Assembly (NCBI GenBank): GCA_011525685.1
Contig: WYBW01000067.1
Span: forward strand, 1-54,286
DNA: 54,286 nt
From: Verrucomicrobiia bacterium
Lineage (GTDB): Bacteria; Verrucomicrobiota; Verrucomicrobiia; Limisphaerales; JADLHS01
Direction of reading: 5' to 3'
Shown here: one piece after another, positions 18,145 to 30,487 of the stretch
How the letters are laid out: each line of letters begins with the position of its first letter
Position numbering within the stretch: the first letter of the stretch is position 1
Program-made: the position numbers and the translations under genes
The notes under the pieces: model-generated
Databases searched by the model: none
The model's input: the letters and a program-made list of their open reading frames with translations, nothing else
What the model was told of the DNA's origin: nothing

Positions 18145-19845
18145 GTGCATCAAGAACCAGCCCGAAACTCCAAACTCAAAATCCTAATCTCACACTCCCT
18201 CGCCCCAGCGGGCGCAGAAAGAGCAACGGCGCAAACGAATTACCAACCGATTTGGGGAAGTGCCAGCCAAAGCCGCTCCGCCAACCGGCTTGGTTGGCGT
18301 GGGTCATCCACTGCGAGTGCTACCAATCTTGCCGCCGCACGTGCCACGCGACAGACTCAGGCAGCCGGACGCAAAGTCCTGGCGGAGATCGGTCCAAACC
18401 ACCGGAGTTGGAGAACGGAACCGGACGATTCCGCGGGCGCGCCCACAAATCAGTTCACCCGCGCGCGGGGCGGCGGGAAACCTTCCGTGGTCGAAATCGG
18501 TTCCGGCATGAATTACTGGGATGGCCAGCAATGGTCGCCCAGCGTGGCTGAATTCGAGCTGACCGATGACGCCTTTGTCGCGAACCACGTCCAACACCGG
18601 AAACGGCTGAATGCGGAGCTGAACGTCATTGGCGCCATCACCACGACGCTGCGGGACGGAACCGCGCTCCGTTCGACCCCGGTGGCCATTGCACTGTATG
18701 ATCCCAACGACGGGCGCTTCGCGGTGGTGTCCACGATCACCAACAGCGTGGGCGTGCTGGTGGGGAGCAACCGCGTCGTGTATCCGGATGCGTTTTCGGG
18801 TGGTGTATGCGCGGACGTCGTTTACACAATTCAGAAAGGGTCCTTCGAGCAAGATGTCATCATCACGGGCCGATTGAATCCGCTGGACTATGGTTTTCCC
18901 ACGAATGCCCAAATCCAGGTCGTGACGGAATTCTACGATCCGCCTGAGCCGGAAAAACTGCGTCAACCGATCTATGTCGAGACGAACGCGGCCGTGCGCC
19001 GCCGCAAGGTCAGCCCGGACTTGGTGGATGAAATGGTTGGCTTCGGCGAACTCGTCCTCGGCCCCGGCCTGACCTACACACCGCCGACGCCGACGCACCC
19101 GGATGGCACGCAAACTTTCGTGGCCAAGGAATTCCGGACCATCCCTGGTGAAGGCCGGACTTTCCTGATCGAAACCGTGGAATGCCTCGCCGTTCAAAGC
19201 GCCTTGAGCGCGTTGCCGGAGTGTGTTCAAGGAAAACGGTCTGCCCAGCGAATCCGCGAAAGCAGCGCCACAGTCGGCTATGCGCTTATTCCGAGGCCGA
19301 CGCAGACGATTCAAGCGAAAGCCAGACCGCGCAAAGCCTCGAATCAATTCGCAAGCACCGCCGCGCCTTTCACCCGTCCTGTGGACAGACTCTCGCCTTC
19401 CGATGGAGAGAGGGTCGGCGTGAGGAGTGGCGTCGTAATTGACTACATCGAAACTCTCGGTGGTACGATCGGCGCGGCGAAAGTTTTCCAGGGCGACACG
19501 ACCTACCTTGTAGATGATCCCGTTTATTGCAACGGGCCGGTCACGATTGAGGGCGCCGCCATTTTCAAGTACTGGAATTCCACGGGCCCTTACGCCAAGA
19601 CGACTTTCATTCAACTCAACAACACCTTGACGCTTAAGACCGGGCCGTATAGGCCGGCCATCCTTACCGCGCTGGACGATGACTCCGTGGGCGACATGCA
19701 TCCTTGGAGCTGGGGCGACCCGACACAACTCGCGTATGCCAATCCGGCTTTGATTGCGGCGAATTCCCTGACTCTGAGCCACTGCCGCTTTGCCTACGCG
19801 AAGCTGGCCCTCAAGTGTACCGGTTATGGAACCGCGGTCCAGTGA
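18145..19845 (+). pseudogene. Truncated N-terminal part of large surface protein
   Basis: An open frame of 566 codons whose middle part (from VEIGSGMNYWDGQQW, nucleotide ~18490, to LIETVECLAVQSALSALPE at ~19225) resembles the N-terminal module of very large verrucomicrobial surface proteins, usually thousands of residues long. Here the frame runs on to a further module (DYIETLGG, KVFQGDTTYLVDDPVYCNGPVTIEG) and then stops abruptly in CTGYGTAVQ. No signal peptide is visible; the first ~115 codons are low-complexity and may be decayed. Two stretches look like inserted palindromic repeats read in frame (SLAPAGAERA and DRLSPSDGERVGVRSG). The 3' end joins a glycosyltransferase fragment in another frame. 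I regard it as a gene remnant. Confidence 0.55.
19389..19425 (+). repeat. Degenerate palindromic repeat in surface-protein remnant
   Basis: ACTCTCGCCTTCCGATGGAGAGAGGG followed by TCGGCGTGAGG keeps the order and spacing of the CCCTCTCCCC-CCGA-GGGGAGAGGG-GGGTGAGG family with several mismatches. It is translated as DRLSPSDGERVGVRSG in the truncated surface-protein gene, again without breaking the frame. Confidence 0.6.
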
Positions 19846-19954
19846 CGCTGTGCCTGAATGGTTACAAGCTCTACAGCGAGGTCTGGAATGACCAGCCACC
19901 GTTGCGTACATTCTTAATTACCCAAGCGGTCAGACTCCAAGGAAACCAACCCAC

Positions 19955-20029
19955 CCCGTCCCTCTCCCCATCCGATAGTGGCACGGGCGTCTCGCCAGTT
20001 CGGATCGAAACGGACGGGCGGGTGAGGGG
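19955..20029 (+). repeat. Palindromic repeat interrupted by second repeat type
   Basis: The arms CCCTCTCCCC (19960-19969) and GGGTGAGGGG (20020-20029) match the family at 20573, but the centre is replaced by a unit AGTGGCACGGGCGTCTCGCC (19977-19996). A close copy, AGTGGAGCGGGCGTCTCGCC, lies at 20154-20173. The whole is still read in frame by the glycosyltransferase remnant, so one repeat type appears to have inserted into another. Confidence 0.7.
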
Positions 20030-20572
20030 AGCGGAGGACAGGCAGGATGCTCTATCCCACTACTCGCCTCTCGGACCGCGTTTGGTCACAGTAGCTTTCG
20101 CGGCACTCCTGCTCATTTCAGTTTTCATCATGGCGCTTCACGTCGCCCGACAAAGTGGAGCGGGCGTCTCGCCTGCTTGGGCAGAGGGGGAAGCTGGCCG
20201 CGAGAGAACACGAGGTACACAAAGTGAAGGCGAATCTGTTCCGTCTCTGCGTTCTGTGCGTTCTTTTGCGGCTCGATTGTGGACAGCCGGCTTGGCCACG
20301 GCGCTATTGATCGCCTCACCGGGATTTCTTGAGTTGAGTTCCTCCTGCATGTTGGAAATCCCAGCGTTGGCGACTGCGCTCGCCGGACTCTGCGCATTAT
20401 GGGTTCTGCCCCGGACCAGGTGGTTCGCCGTCGAATGCCTCGCGGGAATCCTGTTTGGAAGCGCGGCTCTGATGAAGCTCGTGCCGCTTTATTTGTTGCC
20501 CCTGGCAGCGATGATTGTGTGGCTGCGGCAGCGTGACGACCAATCGGAGACTATGCCATCTCTCTCTCCAAG

Positions 20573-20635
20573 CCCCTCACCCCGTCCCTTTCCCCAACCG
20601 ACGGGGAGAGGGTGGTCTTTAGACCGGGTGAGGGG
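20573..20635 (+). repeat. 63-bp nested palindromic repeat inside coding frame
   Basis: CCCCTCACCC...GGGTGAGGGG is the outer pair; CCCTTTCCCC...GGGGAGAGGG the inner pair; TGGTCT/AGACC closes a third hairpin. The length, 63 bp, is a multiple of three, and it is read through in the glycosyltransferase remnant as PSPRPFPQPTGRGWSLDRVRG, which falls between membrane segments. It is the best-preserved copy of this family in the window. Confidence 0.85.
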
Positions 20636-20992
20636 TTCGTCCACGTCCCCCTCCCTGTCAGCGGTTTTACAATCACTCGGCCGTTTGTTCGTACCAATGC
20701 TGGTCATGGGCGCAGCTCTCGCAGCCAGCTTTGTCGCCGTGGACTGGCTCATTGAGCGCGGCGCGTTTCTTATCCACTTCCAACAGTCCTGGTCTTCCCA
20801 TTTCGGGGGTGTTCAATCGTTTGAGTACGGCTCGCCAGGAGAACATGCGTTTGATTGGAGCATTCTGCCCAAGAACTGGGATTTGGCGCTGCCAGCGGCT
20901 CTTGGGATTTGCGTTCTGATAACCCGGCTTCGCGAGATGCGCGAGGCGATTCAACTCTGAAGGCCGGGCGCTGGCTGAGGCTCGGGCAATTC

Positions 20993-21379
20993 ATGAAGTT
21001 CTGCCTGGTGGGCGGCAGAGGCGTGGTGGTGGACATGGCCGTTCTCTACCTGCTGGCCGATCCGAACATGCTGGCGTGGAACGTGACTCTGGCCAAGGTC
21101 TGCGCTGCCGAAACCGCCATGTTGAATAATTTCCTGTGGAACGAGGTGTGGACGTTCCGGAATGCGACGGGGCGTGCGCCGGGTGGAGTCATGCGCCGGC
21201 TCTTGTGTTTCAATGCCATTTGCGGAATCGGGATCGCGCTGGCGGTGTTCTTTCTTCACCTGTTTCACACCTGGCTTGGGTTCAACCTGTATGTCGCCAA
21301 CTTCCTCGCGATCGTCCTGGTGACGCTGAATGCGCGCTTCAACTGGAAGGATGCACGGTCCGAGTCGGTGCGGAATTGA
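20993..21379 (+). CDS. GtrA-like membrane protein
   Basis: A 128-aa protein with four membrane segments of the GtrA/DPMS family, which help move lipid-linked sugars across the membrane. It opens KFCLVGGRGVVVDMAVLYLLA and contains LAKVCAAETAMLNNFLWNEVWTFR, the family signature. The upstream codons (STLKAGRWLRLGQF) read naturally as a continuation, so the gene may originally have been the C-terminal half of a GT2-GtrA fusion whose front part was lost. Near the end IVLVTLNARFNWK lacks the WNF-type residues usually found before NARFNW, suggesting a small deletion. It follows the truncated glycosyltransferase and ends one base before the M48 start. Confidence 0.65.
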   Translation: MKFCLVGGRGVVVDMAVLYLLADPNMLAWNVTLAKVCAAETAMLNNFLWNEVWTFRNATGRAPGGVMRRLLCFNAICGIGIALAVFFLHLFHTWLGFNLYVANFLAIVLVTLNARFNWKDARSESVRN

Positions 21380-22525
21380 ATGACGTTCCGGGAGGATTGT
21401 GGTAGAAAGAGCGGCGGCGTGAACACCGCATCCACAGGTTACGAAGCGCACGCGTTCAACCCCGAACTCTGTAGTGAGGTCGTTGGCGGACAGGTCCACT
21501 TCGATTCATGGGATCTTCATTTTCAGTCCGCGCAGGTCATGCTCAGAATTCCTTTGCCGCGATTGAAGGTGGAGTTGGGCGAAGGTGAGGACGAGCGGGT
21601 TTATTTCTCCGATCCTTCGCAACCGGAATGGAAAATTTACACCTTGGATGAGTCCGTTCTGGACCACCGCGCGCTGGCCAACGAGAGCGGGGTCCGGGAG
21701 CAGTTGAGCAAAATCGTGACGCGGCGGGAATTGTCGAGCCGCCTAAAAATCACGCTGTGGTGTCTGGCAATCTTTGCCCTGCTGGCGTGCCTGGGCTGGA
21801 TGGCCACAAGTTTCATGGCCCGGTCATTGGTCGCGAGGATTCCAGCGGAGTGGGAGGCAGAAATCGGCGGGGAAGTACTCGAGGAATTACAGGGGGAAAT
21901 GCAGTTCGTGGAGGACAAGGAGCGGGTGGCGAAGCTGGCGGCGTTGGCGTCGCCGCTCACGCGGAAAGTCGGCGGCACGAACCAGCCATTCACTTTTCAC
22001 ATCGTCGAGAGTCCTGAACCGAATGCTTACGCTTTGCCCGGCGGGCACGTCATCGTTTACACCGGCATGCTGGATTTGGGGGATCGTCCGGAGGAATTGC
22101 TGGGCGTGATTGCCCACGAGGTCGCTCACGTTACGCAGAAGCACGGCTTCCGCAAGGCCCTGTCCGACGCGGGGCCGTTTCTGATTTTTGGCGTCTTCCT
22201 GCGCGGTGGCAACGGGCTGTTGAACGTGCTGAGCGAAAACTCGGGCTTCTTGATTCAACAAAGCTTCTCGCAGGAATACGAAACCGAAGCCGACAACGTG
22301 GGCTGGCAATACCTGGTGGACGCGAACATTGATCCGCGCGGCATGACTGACTTGTTTCTGAAACTGAAAGGTTACGAGCTGAGTCAGAAGCTCGTCAGCC
22401 TGACCCCGCAGGCATTTGACAGCCATCCGGCGCTGGAGAAACGCATCGCCCGCCTCGAAGCGAAGTGGAAGAAGCTCCCGCGGAAGACGGGGTTTATCCA
22501 GTTGCAGACGCCCTCAATCCCTTGA
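21380..22525 (+). CDS. M48 family metallopeptidase
   Basis: A 381-aa membrane-anchored zinc peptidase of the M48 (HtpX/Oma1/BepA-like) family. An N-terminal beta-rich domain (about 20-95, HAFNPELCSEVVGGQVHFDSWDLHF) precedes one membrane segment (TLWCLAIFALLACLGWMA, about 125-142). The catalytic part has PNAYALPGGHVIVYTGML, the zinc motif HEVAHVTQKHG and the third-ligand region YETEADNVGWQYLVDA. It ends with the typical SHPALEKRIARL. Likely role: envelope protein quality control, facing the periplasm. The ATG follows the preceding TGA directly; a GTG at 21419 with AGAAAGAG upstream is an alternative start. Confidence 0.88.
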   Translation: MTFREDCGRKSGGVNTASTGYEAHAFNPELCSEVVGGQVHFDSWDLHFQSAQVMLRIPLPRLKVELGEGEDERVYFSDPSQPEWKIYTLDESVLDHRALANESGVREQLSKIVTRRELSSRLKITLWCLAIFALLACLGWMATSFMARSLVARIPAEWEAEIGGEVLEELQGEMQFVEDKERVAKLAALASPLTRKVGGTNQPFTFHIVESPEPNAYALPGGHVIVYTGMLDLGDRPEELLGVIAHEVAHVTQKHGFRKALSDAGPFLIFGVFLRGGNGLLNVLSENSGFLIQQSFSQEYETEADNVGWQYLVDANIDPRGMTDLFLKLKGYELSQKLVSLTPQAFDSHPALEKRIARLEAKWKKLPRKTGFIQLQTPSIP

Positions 22526-22533
22526 GCCACAGC

Positions 22534-23613
22534 TCACCCGCACTGCGCTTTGTGGCGCAGAGCGTGATCCACCAGCACCAGCGCGGTCATCGCTTCCACC
22601 ATCGGCACGGCGCGGGGCAACACGCACGGATCGTGACGTCCCCGTCCCGTAATCGTGGTGTTGTGGAAATCCTCATCCACGGTGTCCTGCGTGTGCATGA
22701 CGGTGGCCACAGGCTTGAACGCAACGCGGAAGAAGATCGTTTGCCCATTGGAAATGCCGCCCTGGATGCCACCGGAATAATTTGTGGTGGTAACGACCTT
22801 GCCTTTGCGTAATCGGAATGGGTCGTTGTGCTGCCGACCGGTCATCAAAATCCCGCCGAAGCCGGAGCCGATTTCGAATGCCTTCGAGGCAGGGAGACTG
22901 AGCATTGCTTTGCCAAGATCTGCCTCCAATCGGTCGAACACCGGTTCGCCCCAGCCGGCTGGGACGCCACGCGCCACCCCTTCGATGATGCCGCCCACGG
23001 TGTCGCCCTCACGGCGCATTTTCTCGATGAGGCGAATCATGCGCTCTGCCGCAGCTTTGTCCGGACAACGAACGATGTTCGACTCGATGTCCTTGAACCG
23101 CACTTTGTCCGGGTTCACCTCGGCGACGAGGCGCTGGACTTGTTTCACGTAGGCGAGCACTTCAACGCCGCAGCGTTCCTTGAGCAACTTCTTGGCAATC
23201 GCACCCGCAGCGACGCGGCCGATGGTTTCGCGCGCGCTGGTGCGTCCGCCACCGGGCCAGGCACGGATGCCGAATTTGGCGAAGTAGGTATAATCCGCAT
23301 GCGAGGGACGGAACTTCTTTTCCATCTCACTGTAAGCCTCGGGCCGGGCGTCTTCGTTCTTCACCCACATACAAATCGGCGTGCCGAGCGTCTTGCCTTT
23401 GAACGTGCCGGAGAGGATTTGAAGCGTGTCGCTTTCCTTGCGCGGGGAGACGATGCGGGACTGGCCGGGACGACGCCGGTCGAGGTCAGGCTGAATGTCC
23501 GTTTCGGTCAGCGCCAATCGGGGCGGGCAGCCATCCACCACCACGCCCACACCACCGCCATGCGACTCGCCCCAGGTGGTGGTGCGGAACAAATGCCCAA
23601 AAGTGTTTGCCAT
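22534..23613 (-). CDS. aroC: Chorismate synthase
   Basis: Last step of the shikimate pathway: EPSP to chorismate, using reduced FMN. It is 359 aa, the usual length. Signatures are [19 protein letters not shown] at about residues 11-29, [32 protein letters not shown] and [18 protein letters not shown], followed by [14 protein letters not shown] and [13 protein letters not shown] near the end. The start MANTFGHLF is the family start; 12 further codons are open upstream. It converges with the M48 gene with only 8 bp between stops. Confidence 0.96.
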   Translation of the reverse strand: MANTFGHLFRTTTWGESHGGGVGVVVDGCPPRLALTETDIQPDLDRRRPGQSRIVSPRKESDTLQILSGTFKGKTLGTPICMWVKNEDARPEAYSEMEKKFRPSHADYTYFAKFGIRAWPGGGRTSARETIGRVAAGAIAKKLLKERCGVEVLAYVKQVQRLVAEVNPDKVRFKDIESNIVRCPDKAAAERMIRLIEKMRREGDTVGGIIEGVARGVPAGWGEPVFDRLEADLGKAMLSLPASKAFEIGSGFGGILMTGRQHNDPFRLRKGKVVTTTNYSGGIQGGISNGQTIFFRVAFKPVATVMHTQDTVDEDFHNTTITGRGRHDPCVLPRAVPMVEAMTALVLVDHALRHKAQCG

Positions 23614-23687
23614 GGCGGGATTGTGCGCGAAAGCGGGGCGCGGGGTCAAACGCAGGCTGCGGCGTGGGCAGGTTTGCTAATGCGGTA

Positions 23688-23996
23688 CTACTCCGCCAAC
23701 TGGTTGTGAACCAGTTCGCACAGTTTCAGGGTCAAAGGATCCTTCATGCCATAATAGACGCACTGACCGTCCTTCTCGCGCGTGAGGATTTCGGCGGCCG
23801 CCAGCAAGGCGAGGTGCTTCGACACATTGGCCTGGGTGGCGCCCACGGCGGCCACGATCTCATTGACCGTTCGCGGTTTGCCGCACAGGGCCTGGAGAAT
23901 CTTCAAGCGCATCGGCTCGCCCAGCAGGCGGAAATGCCGGGCCACCTGCTCCAGTTCCGCCTCGGCCAGCGTGCGCTTCATTTTTCCATTTGACAT
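23688..23996 (-). CDS. ArsR/SmtB-family transcriptional repressor
   Basis: A 102-aa winged-helix repressor: LGEPMRLKILQALCGKPRTVNEIVAAVGATQANVSKHLALLAAAEILTREKDGQCVYYGM is the helix-turn-helix plus wing. There is no ELCVC metal site as in ArsR. The cysteines are Cys38 (after helix 2), Cys79 (wing) and Cys93 (C-terminal helix), so a thiol or redox signal is as likely as metal. Its ATG overlaps a perfect 8-bp inverted repeat at 23994-24015, and an internal ATG (MKRTLAE) at 23981 is an alternative. It diverges from the efflux operon it probably controls, and the operator position would also give autoregulation. Confidence 0.88.
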   Translation of the reverse strand: MSNGKMKRTLAEAELEQVARHFRLLGEPMRLKILQALCGKPRTVNEIVAAVGATQANVSKHLALLAAAEILTREKDGQCVYYGMKDPLTLKLCELVHNQLAE

Positions 23997-24015
23997 ATAA
24001 CTGTATGGTTATATG
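23994..24015. promoter_or_regulatory. Probable ArsR operator palindrome
   Basis: CATATAAC-TGTATG-GTTATATG: a perfect 8-bp inverted repeat with a 6-bp spacer, AT-rich within GC-rich surroundings. It is placed exactly at the ArsR start codon and ahead of the divergent DUF6132/DUF2892/TolC/RND genes. The arm length, spacing and AT bias fit dimeric ArsR/SmtB operators. The assignment is by position and symmetry only. Confidence 0.7.
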
Positions 24016-24160
24016 CTCATACATCGTTTATGGCAAACCTGCAATCGAAAAGTGGCGCTCCAGCATATCGCCGGCGAGGTCCGGCCCAACCTGGCCGAAT
24101 GGCGGGGCACGTCGGGATGCGCCGGCTACATTCAACGGCCGTCCACGGGAGGGTCCAAGC

Positions 24161-24328
24161 ATGATCCTCCGGTTGTTCGTTGGAATCGTGGTTGGCGGAG
24201 CTTTGGGGTTCGCGCTCTATAAGTTCGTTGGCTGTGCCACGGGGGCGTGTCCGCTGACGAGTCATCCGGTGGCGGCCACGCTTTACGGCGCGGTGCTGGG
24301 GGCGCTTATTGCGGGCAGTTTGCGTTGA
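24161..24328 (+). CDS. DUF6132-like small membrane protein
   Basis: A 55-aa protein with two membrane segments (ILRLFVGIVVGGALGFALYKFV and AATLYGAVLGALIAGSL) around a short polar loop CATGACPLTSHP. The Cys pair in a CxxGxCPxTSxP pattern is the hallmark of a small family often found beside ArsR regulators and efflux or rhodanese genes. GGGAGGG eight bases before the ATG is a strong ribosome site, which decides this start over a longer frame that begins at 23990 inside the operator. It is the first gene downstream of the ArsR operator. Confidence 0.78.
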   Translation: MILRLFVGIVVGGALGFALYKFVGCATGACPLTSHPVAATLYGAVLGALIAGSLR

Positions 24329-24351
24329 TAATCAGTCAATACAACTCACTT

Positions 24352-24594
24352 ATGAAAATGCACATGATCATCCGCCGGTTCGCCGGCACTTTCATTCTCG
24401 CCAGTCTGCTGCTGGCGCACTATCACAGCCCTTATTGGCTCTGGTTCACCGCCTTCGTCGGGTTCAACCTGCTGCAATCCTCCTTCACCAACTTCTGTCC
24501 GCTGGAGATGATTCTGAAGAAGGCCGGGGTGGGGCGGGAGGCGGGAAATTGTTGCGAAACGGAGCCAACCGGGAAATCCTGCTGCTCGAAATGA
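24352..24594 (+). CDS. DUF2892 membrane protein with Cys-rich tail
   Basis: An 80-aa inner-membrane protein of the DUF2892/YgaP-transmembrane type: RRFAGTFILASLLLAHYHSPYWLWFTAFVGFNLLQSSFTNFCPLEMILKKAGV contains two membrane helices and the conserved NFCPLE. An added tail NCC...SCCSK gives four cysteines in two adjacent pairs, a possible metal or persulfide site. In other bacteria this domain is fused to or sits beside rhodaneses. Its TGA overlaps the ATG of the TolC gene by four bases, so they are co-translated. Confidence 0.8.
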   Translation: MKMHMIIRRFAGTFILASLLLAHYHSPYWLWFTAFVGFNLLQSSFTNFCPLEMILKKAGVGREAGNCCETEPTGKSCCSK

Positions 24595-25925
24595 ACTGGT
24601 CACCGGGCTTCGCGGGGTTGTGGCTGGCCTGCGCCTTTAGTGCCACGGCGGTTGAACCATGGACGTTGGAGCGCGCCCTGGCGCATGCGCTGACCAACAG
24701 TCCGGACGCCCGCATCGCCTCCCAGCGCATCCTCGCCGCCCAGGCAGGCGTGGCCCAGGCCAACGCCGTCTTCTGGCCGCGCCTCACGTTCCAGTCCGGT
24801 TACACGGTCACGGACAATCCGATGATGGGGTTTGGCAACATTTTGAACCAACGCAGCTATAGTTCCTCCATCAACTTCAACGATGTGCCGGACACGGACA
24901 ATTTGAACGTGCGGGGCATGGTCACCCTGCCACTCTACACCGGCGGCAAGGTGGCGGCGGATCGCGCGGCCGCGCGGGCCAACACCGCCGCCGCGTGGAT
25001 GGACGCCGATGCGATCCGCAACGCCCTGGGCTTCGAGGTGACGCGGACGTTCTTCACGGTGCAGAAGACCCGGCAATTCATCCGCGCAGCGCAAGCCGCC
25101 GTGAGTTCGTATGAAACCAACCTGGCGACCGCCCAGGTGCGCCTGGATGCGGGCACGCTGCTGCGCGCAGATTTGCTGGACCTCGAAGTTCGCCTGGCCC
25201 AGGCGCGGGAGGACCTGGTTCGCGCGCGGAACGCCCACGCCCTCGCACTCCGCTCGCTCCAGAACCTGCTCGGGTTGGAGGAGCAGGAATTCATGGTGAG
25301 CGAAACCGTCCCGGTTTTGCGGGTGCCGGATGCGTCCGCCCCAAATCAGCGTCCCGAATTGACTGCCGCCGCCGAGCGCGCCACCGCCGCGGAGGCACAG
25401 GTGCGGGGCGCCAAGTCAGGTTATCTGCCGCAGGTGAGCGCGTTTGGAAGTCTTGATTACGACCGCGGCTGGAAAACCGATGGCGATGGCAACAGTTACA
25501 CCGCCGGCGCGCTGCTGCGCTGGGATTTGTGGGATGGAAAACTTACGCGCGCCCGGGTCGCTGAGGCCCGCGCCAACGCCGAGGCGGCGCGCGAGGAGGA
25601 GCGGAAAGTGCGTCTGGCGGTGAATCTTGAAGTCGAGCAAGCGCGGCTGGAACTGGAGCAAGCCACGGAGCGATTGAGCGTCAGCGAACGAAGCGTCTCG
25701 CAGGCCGCGGAAAGTCTGGAACTGACCCAGAGGCGTTTTGCCGAGGGCCTGGCACTGTCCACGCAATTGATTGACGCCCAGACGGCGCTGACCGCCGCGC
25801 GCGTCCGCCGCGCGGAAGCGGAATCCGATCAACAAGTGGCCATTGCGGCGCTGCGCAAGGCGCTTGCTCAACCCCAACTCGAACCCAGCAAAACGGTTGC
25901 CGATGAAAACACTTTGCGAAGGTGA
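24591..25925 (+). CDS. TolC-family outer membrane efflux protein
   Basis: A 444-aa outer-membrane channel protein. A signal peptide (GLWLACAFSATAVE) is followed by two long repeats of coiled-coil helices, as in the TolC/OEP fold: EPWTLERALAHALTNSPDARIASQRILAAQAGVAQANA starts the first, and RPELTAAAERATAAEAQVRGAKSGYLPQVSAFGS the second. The barrel strands (LTFQSGYTVTDNP, GALLRWDLWDGK) have the usual form. It forms the exit duct for the RND pump encoded downstream. The start overlaps the DUF2892 stop (ATGA), and the adaptor gene begins four bases after its stop. Confidence 0.92.
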   Translation: MNWSPGFAGLWLACAFSATAVEPWTLERALAHALTNSPDARIASQRILAAQAGVAQANAVFWPRLTFQSGYTVTDNPMMGFGNILNQRSYSSSINFNDVPDTDNLNVRGMVTLPLYTGGKVAADRAAARANTAAAWMDADAIRNALGFEVTRTFFTVQKTRQFIRAAQAAVSSYETNLATAQVRLDAGTLLRADLLDLEVRLAQAREDLVRARNAHALALRSLQNLLGLEEQEFMVSETVPVLRVPDASAPNQRPELTAAAERATAAEAQVRGAKSGYLPQVSAFGSLDYDRGWKTDGDGNSYTAGALLRWDLWDGKLTRARVAEARANAEAAREEERKVRLAVNLEVEQARLELEQATERLSVSERSVSQAAESLELTQRRFAEGLALSTQLIDAQTALTAARVRRAEAESDQQVAIAALRKALAQPQLEPSKTVADENTLRR

Positions 25926-25929
25926 ACCC

Positions 25930-27024
25930 ATGATGAATTCGGAAGGCACGCCGGCCTCGAATACGCATCAGCAGATCCGCGAGCCTGCCGTCCTCGCTCC
26001 GCGCCCTTCGTTTGCATGGGGCGCGCTGCTCCTGGCGCTCGTCATCAGTGGTTGTGGCAAGAAACCGGGAGCGGAAACTTCATCAGTGCCGGTTTTCCCG
26101 ATCGCGACCGTGCGCGTGCAAAAGATTGAGGCCGCGACCGGGCCAGTCATCGAGGAAGTCGTTGGCACGGTGCAACCCAGGCTTCAGGCTGTGGTGGAGG
26201 CGCGGTTAAGCGGGCGCATCATCGCCATGCCGGTGGCGCTGGGCCAGTCGGTCGCTTCGGGTGAGGTTCTGGTGGAGCTGGCGTCGCCGGAAACCGTGGC
26301 CCGGCTCGATCAGGCCAACGCTTCTTTGCGACAGGCGCAGACCGATTTCGACCGATTCACCAGACTGCTCGCGCAAGCGGCGGTCACCCGATCCGAATTT
26401 GACGCGGTGGAAAACCGTTTCCTGGCCGCCAAAGCGGCGGTGGCCGAGGCAGGGGCGCACGCTGCCGAGGCGATCATCGCGGCGCCGTTTGCCGGCGTGG
26501 TGGCGCGCAAGCTGGCGGATGTGGGAGATCTGGCCATGCCAGGCAAACCGTTGCTGGAACTTGAAGGCACGTCCGGTCATCGGTTCGTGGCCGAAGTCCC
26601 ATCCGCATTGGCCGGGAAGATTCAACCTGGCGCCAAACTGGAGGTTCGCTTGGACTCGCTGGCCCAGCCGATCATGGGCACTGTGGCTGAGGTATCGCCC
26701 GCGGCCGATCCGGCGTCGCGGACGGTGCGGGTGAAAGTGGATTTACCGGAGTCGCCCGGTTTGCACGCTGGTCAATTTGGCCGACTGGGTGTGCCGGTGA
26801 GCGAGGCAGCGCGGCTCATTGTGCCGGTTTCGGCACTGGTCAAGCGTGGCCAGCTTGACTTGCTGTTTGTGGCTGCCGAGGGCCGGGCGCAACTGCGGAT
26901 CATCCGCACCGGGCGGGCGACGGCGCGGGGCATTGAGGTGCTCGCCGGATTGAGGCCGGGGGAATCGGTGGTGGTGGAGGGGGCGGCCCAGTTGCGCGAG
27001 GGCCAGCCGTTGGAGGTGCGATGA
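25930..27024 (+). CDS. RND efflux periplasmic adaptor (lipoprotein)
   Basis: Membrane fusion protein of 364 aa linking the TolC channel and the RND pump. An N-terminal lipoprotein signal (LLLALVISGCGKKPG) is preceded by a longer than usual n-region. Lipoyl/barrel-sandwich halves are VVEARLSGRIIAMPVALGQSVASGEVLVEL and APFAGVVARKLADVGDLAMPG, separated by a coiled-coil hairpin (ARLDQANASLRQAQTDFDRFTRLLAQAAVTRSEFD...). A beta-barrel and a membrane-proximal domain follow (GIEVLAGLRPGESVVVEGAAQL). AAGGTGA before the paired ATGATG supports the start. Roughly 115 bp separate it from the pump gene. Confidence 0.92.
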   Translation: MMNSEGTPASNTHQQIREPAVLAPRPSFAWGALLLALVISGCGKKPGAETSSVPVFPIATVRVQKIEAATGPVIEEVVGTVQPRLQAVVEARLSGRIIAMPVALGQSVASGEVLVELASPETVARLDQANASLRQAQTDFDRFTRLLAQAAVTRSEFDAVENRFLAAKAAVAEAGAHAAEAIIAAPFAGVVARKLADVGDLAMPGKPLLELEGTSGHRFVAEVPSALAGKIQPGAKLEVRLDSLAQPIMGTVAEVSPAADPASRTVRVKVDLPESPGLHAGQFGRLGVPVSEAARLIVPVSALVKRGQLDLLFVAAEGRAQLRIIRTGRATARGIEVLAGLRPGESVVVEGAAQLREGQPLEVR

Positions 27025-27139
27025 ACGGAAAGTGGGAAAGCGGGAGAGTGAGCAGGTGGGAGGTCGTGAACTTCTCACCTACCCACTTTCGCAACTGCCC
27101 CCTTGCGGCTGCATCTTGGGATGAGCGGAGGTCCGTCAA

Positions 27140-30460
<3,321 letters not shown>

Positions 30461-30487
30461 CAATCATGTTCCCGGTCCGGGTCAACT

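Larger units (their letters stand above)
19834..20960 (+). pseudogene. Truncated GT39-type glycosyltransferase fragment
   Basis: Polytopic fragment of an ArnT/PMT-like glycosyltransferase. LNGYKLYSEVWNDQPPLRTFLI is the segment that normally follows the first periplasmic loop, but the first helix and its acidic catalytic residues are missing. Membrane segments follow (LVTVAFAALLLISVFIMAL, LCALWVLPRTRW..., LFVPMLVMGAALAASFVAV), and the frame ends at MREAIQL, well short of a full family length. Three extramembrane stretches look like insertions of dispersed repeats kept in frame: ~19940-20060, ~20150-20265 and ~20560-20645. The continuous open frame begins at about 19704, but the part overlapping the preceding remnant does not look like this family. 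Likely non-functional. Confidence 0.6.

Noticed and set aside
23990..24160. Longer start for the DUF6132 protein or a separate small gene
   Set aside because: It would begin inside the operator palindrome, the codons show no family resemblance, and a strong ribosome site precedes the ATG at 24161.
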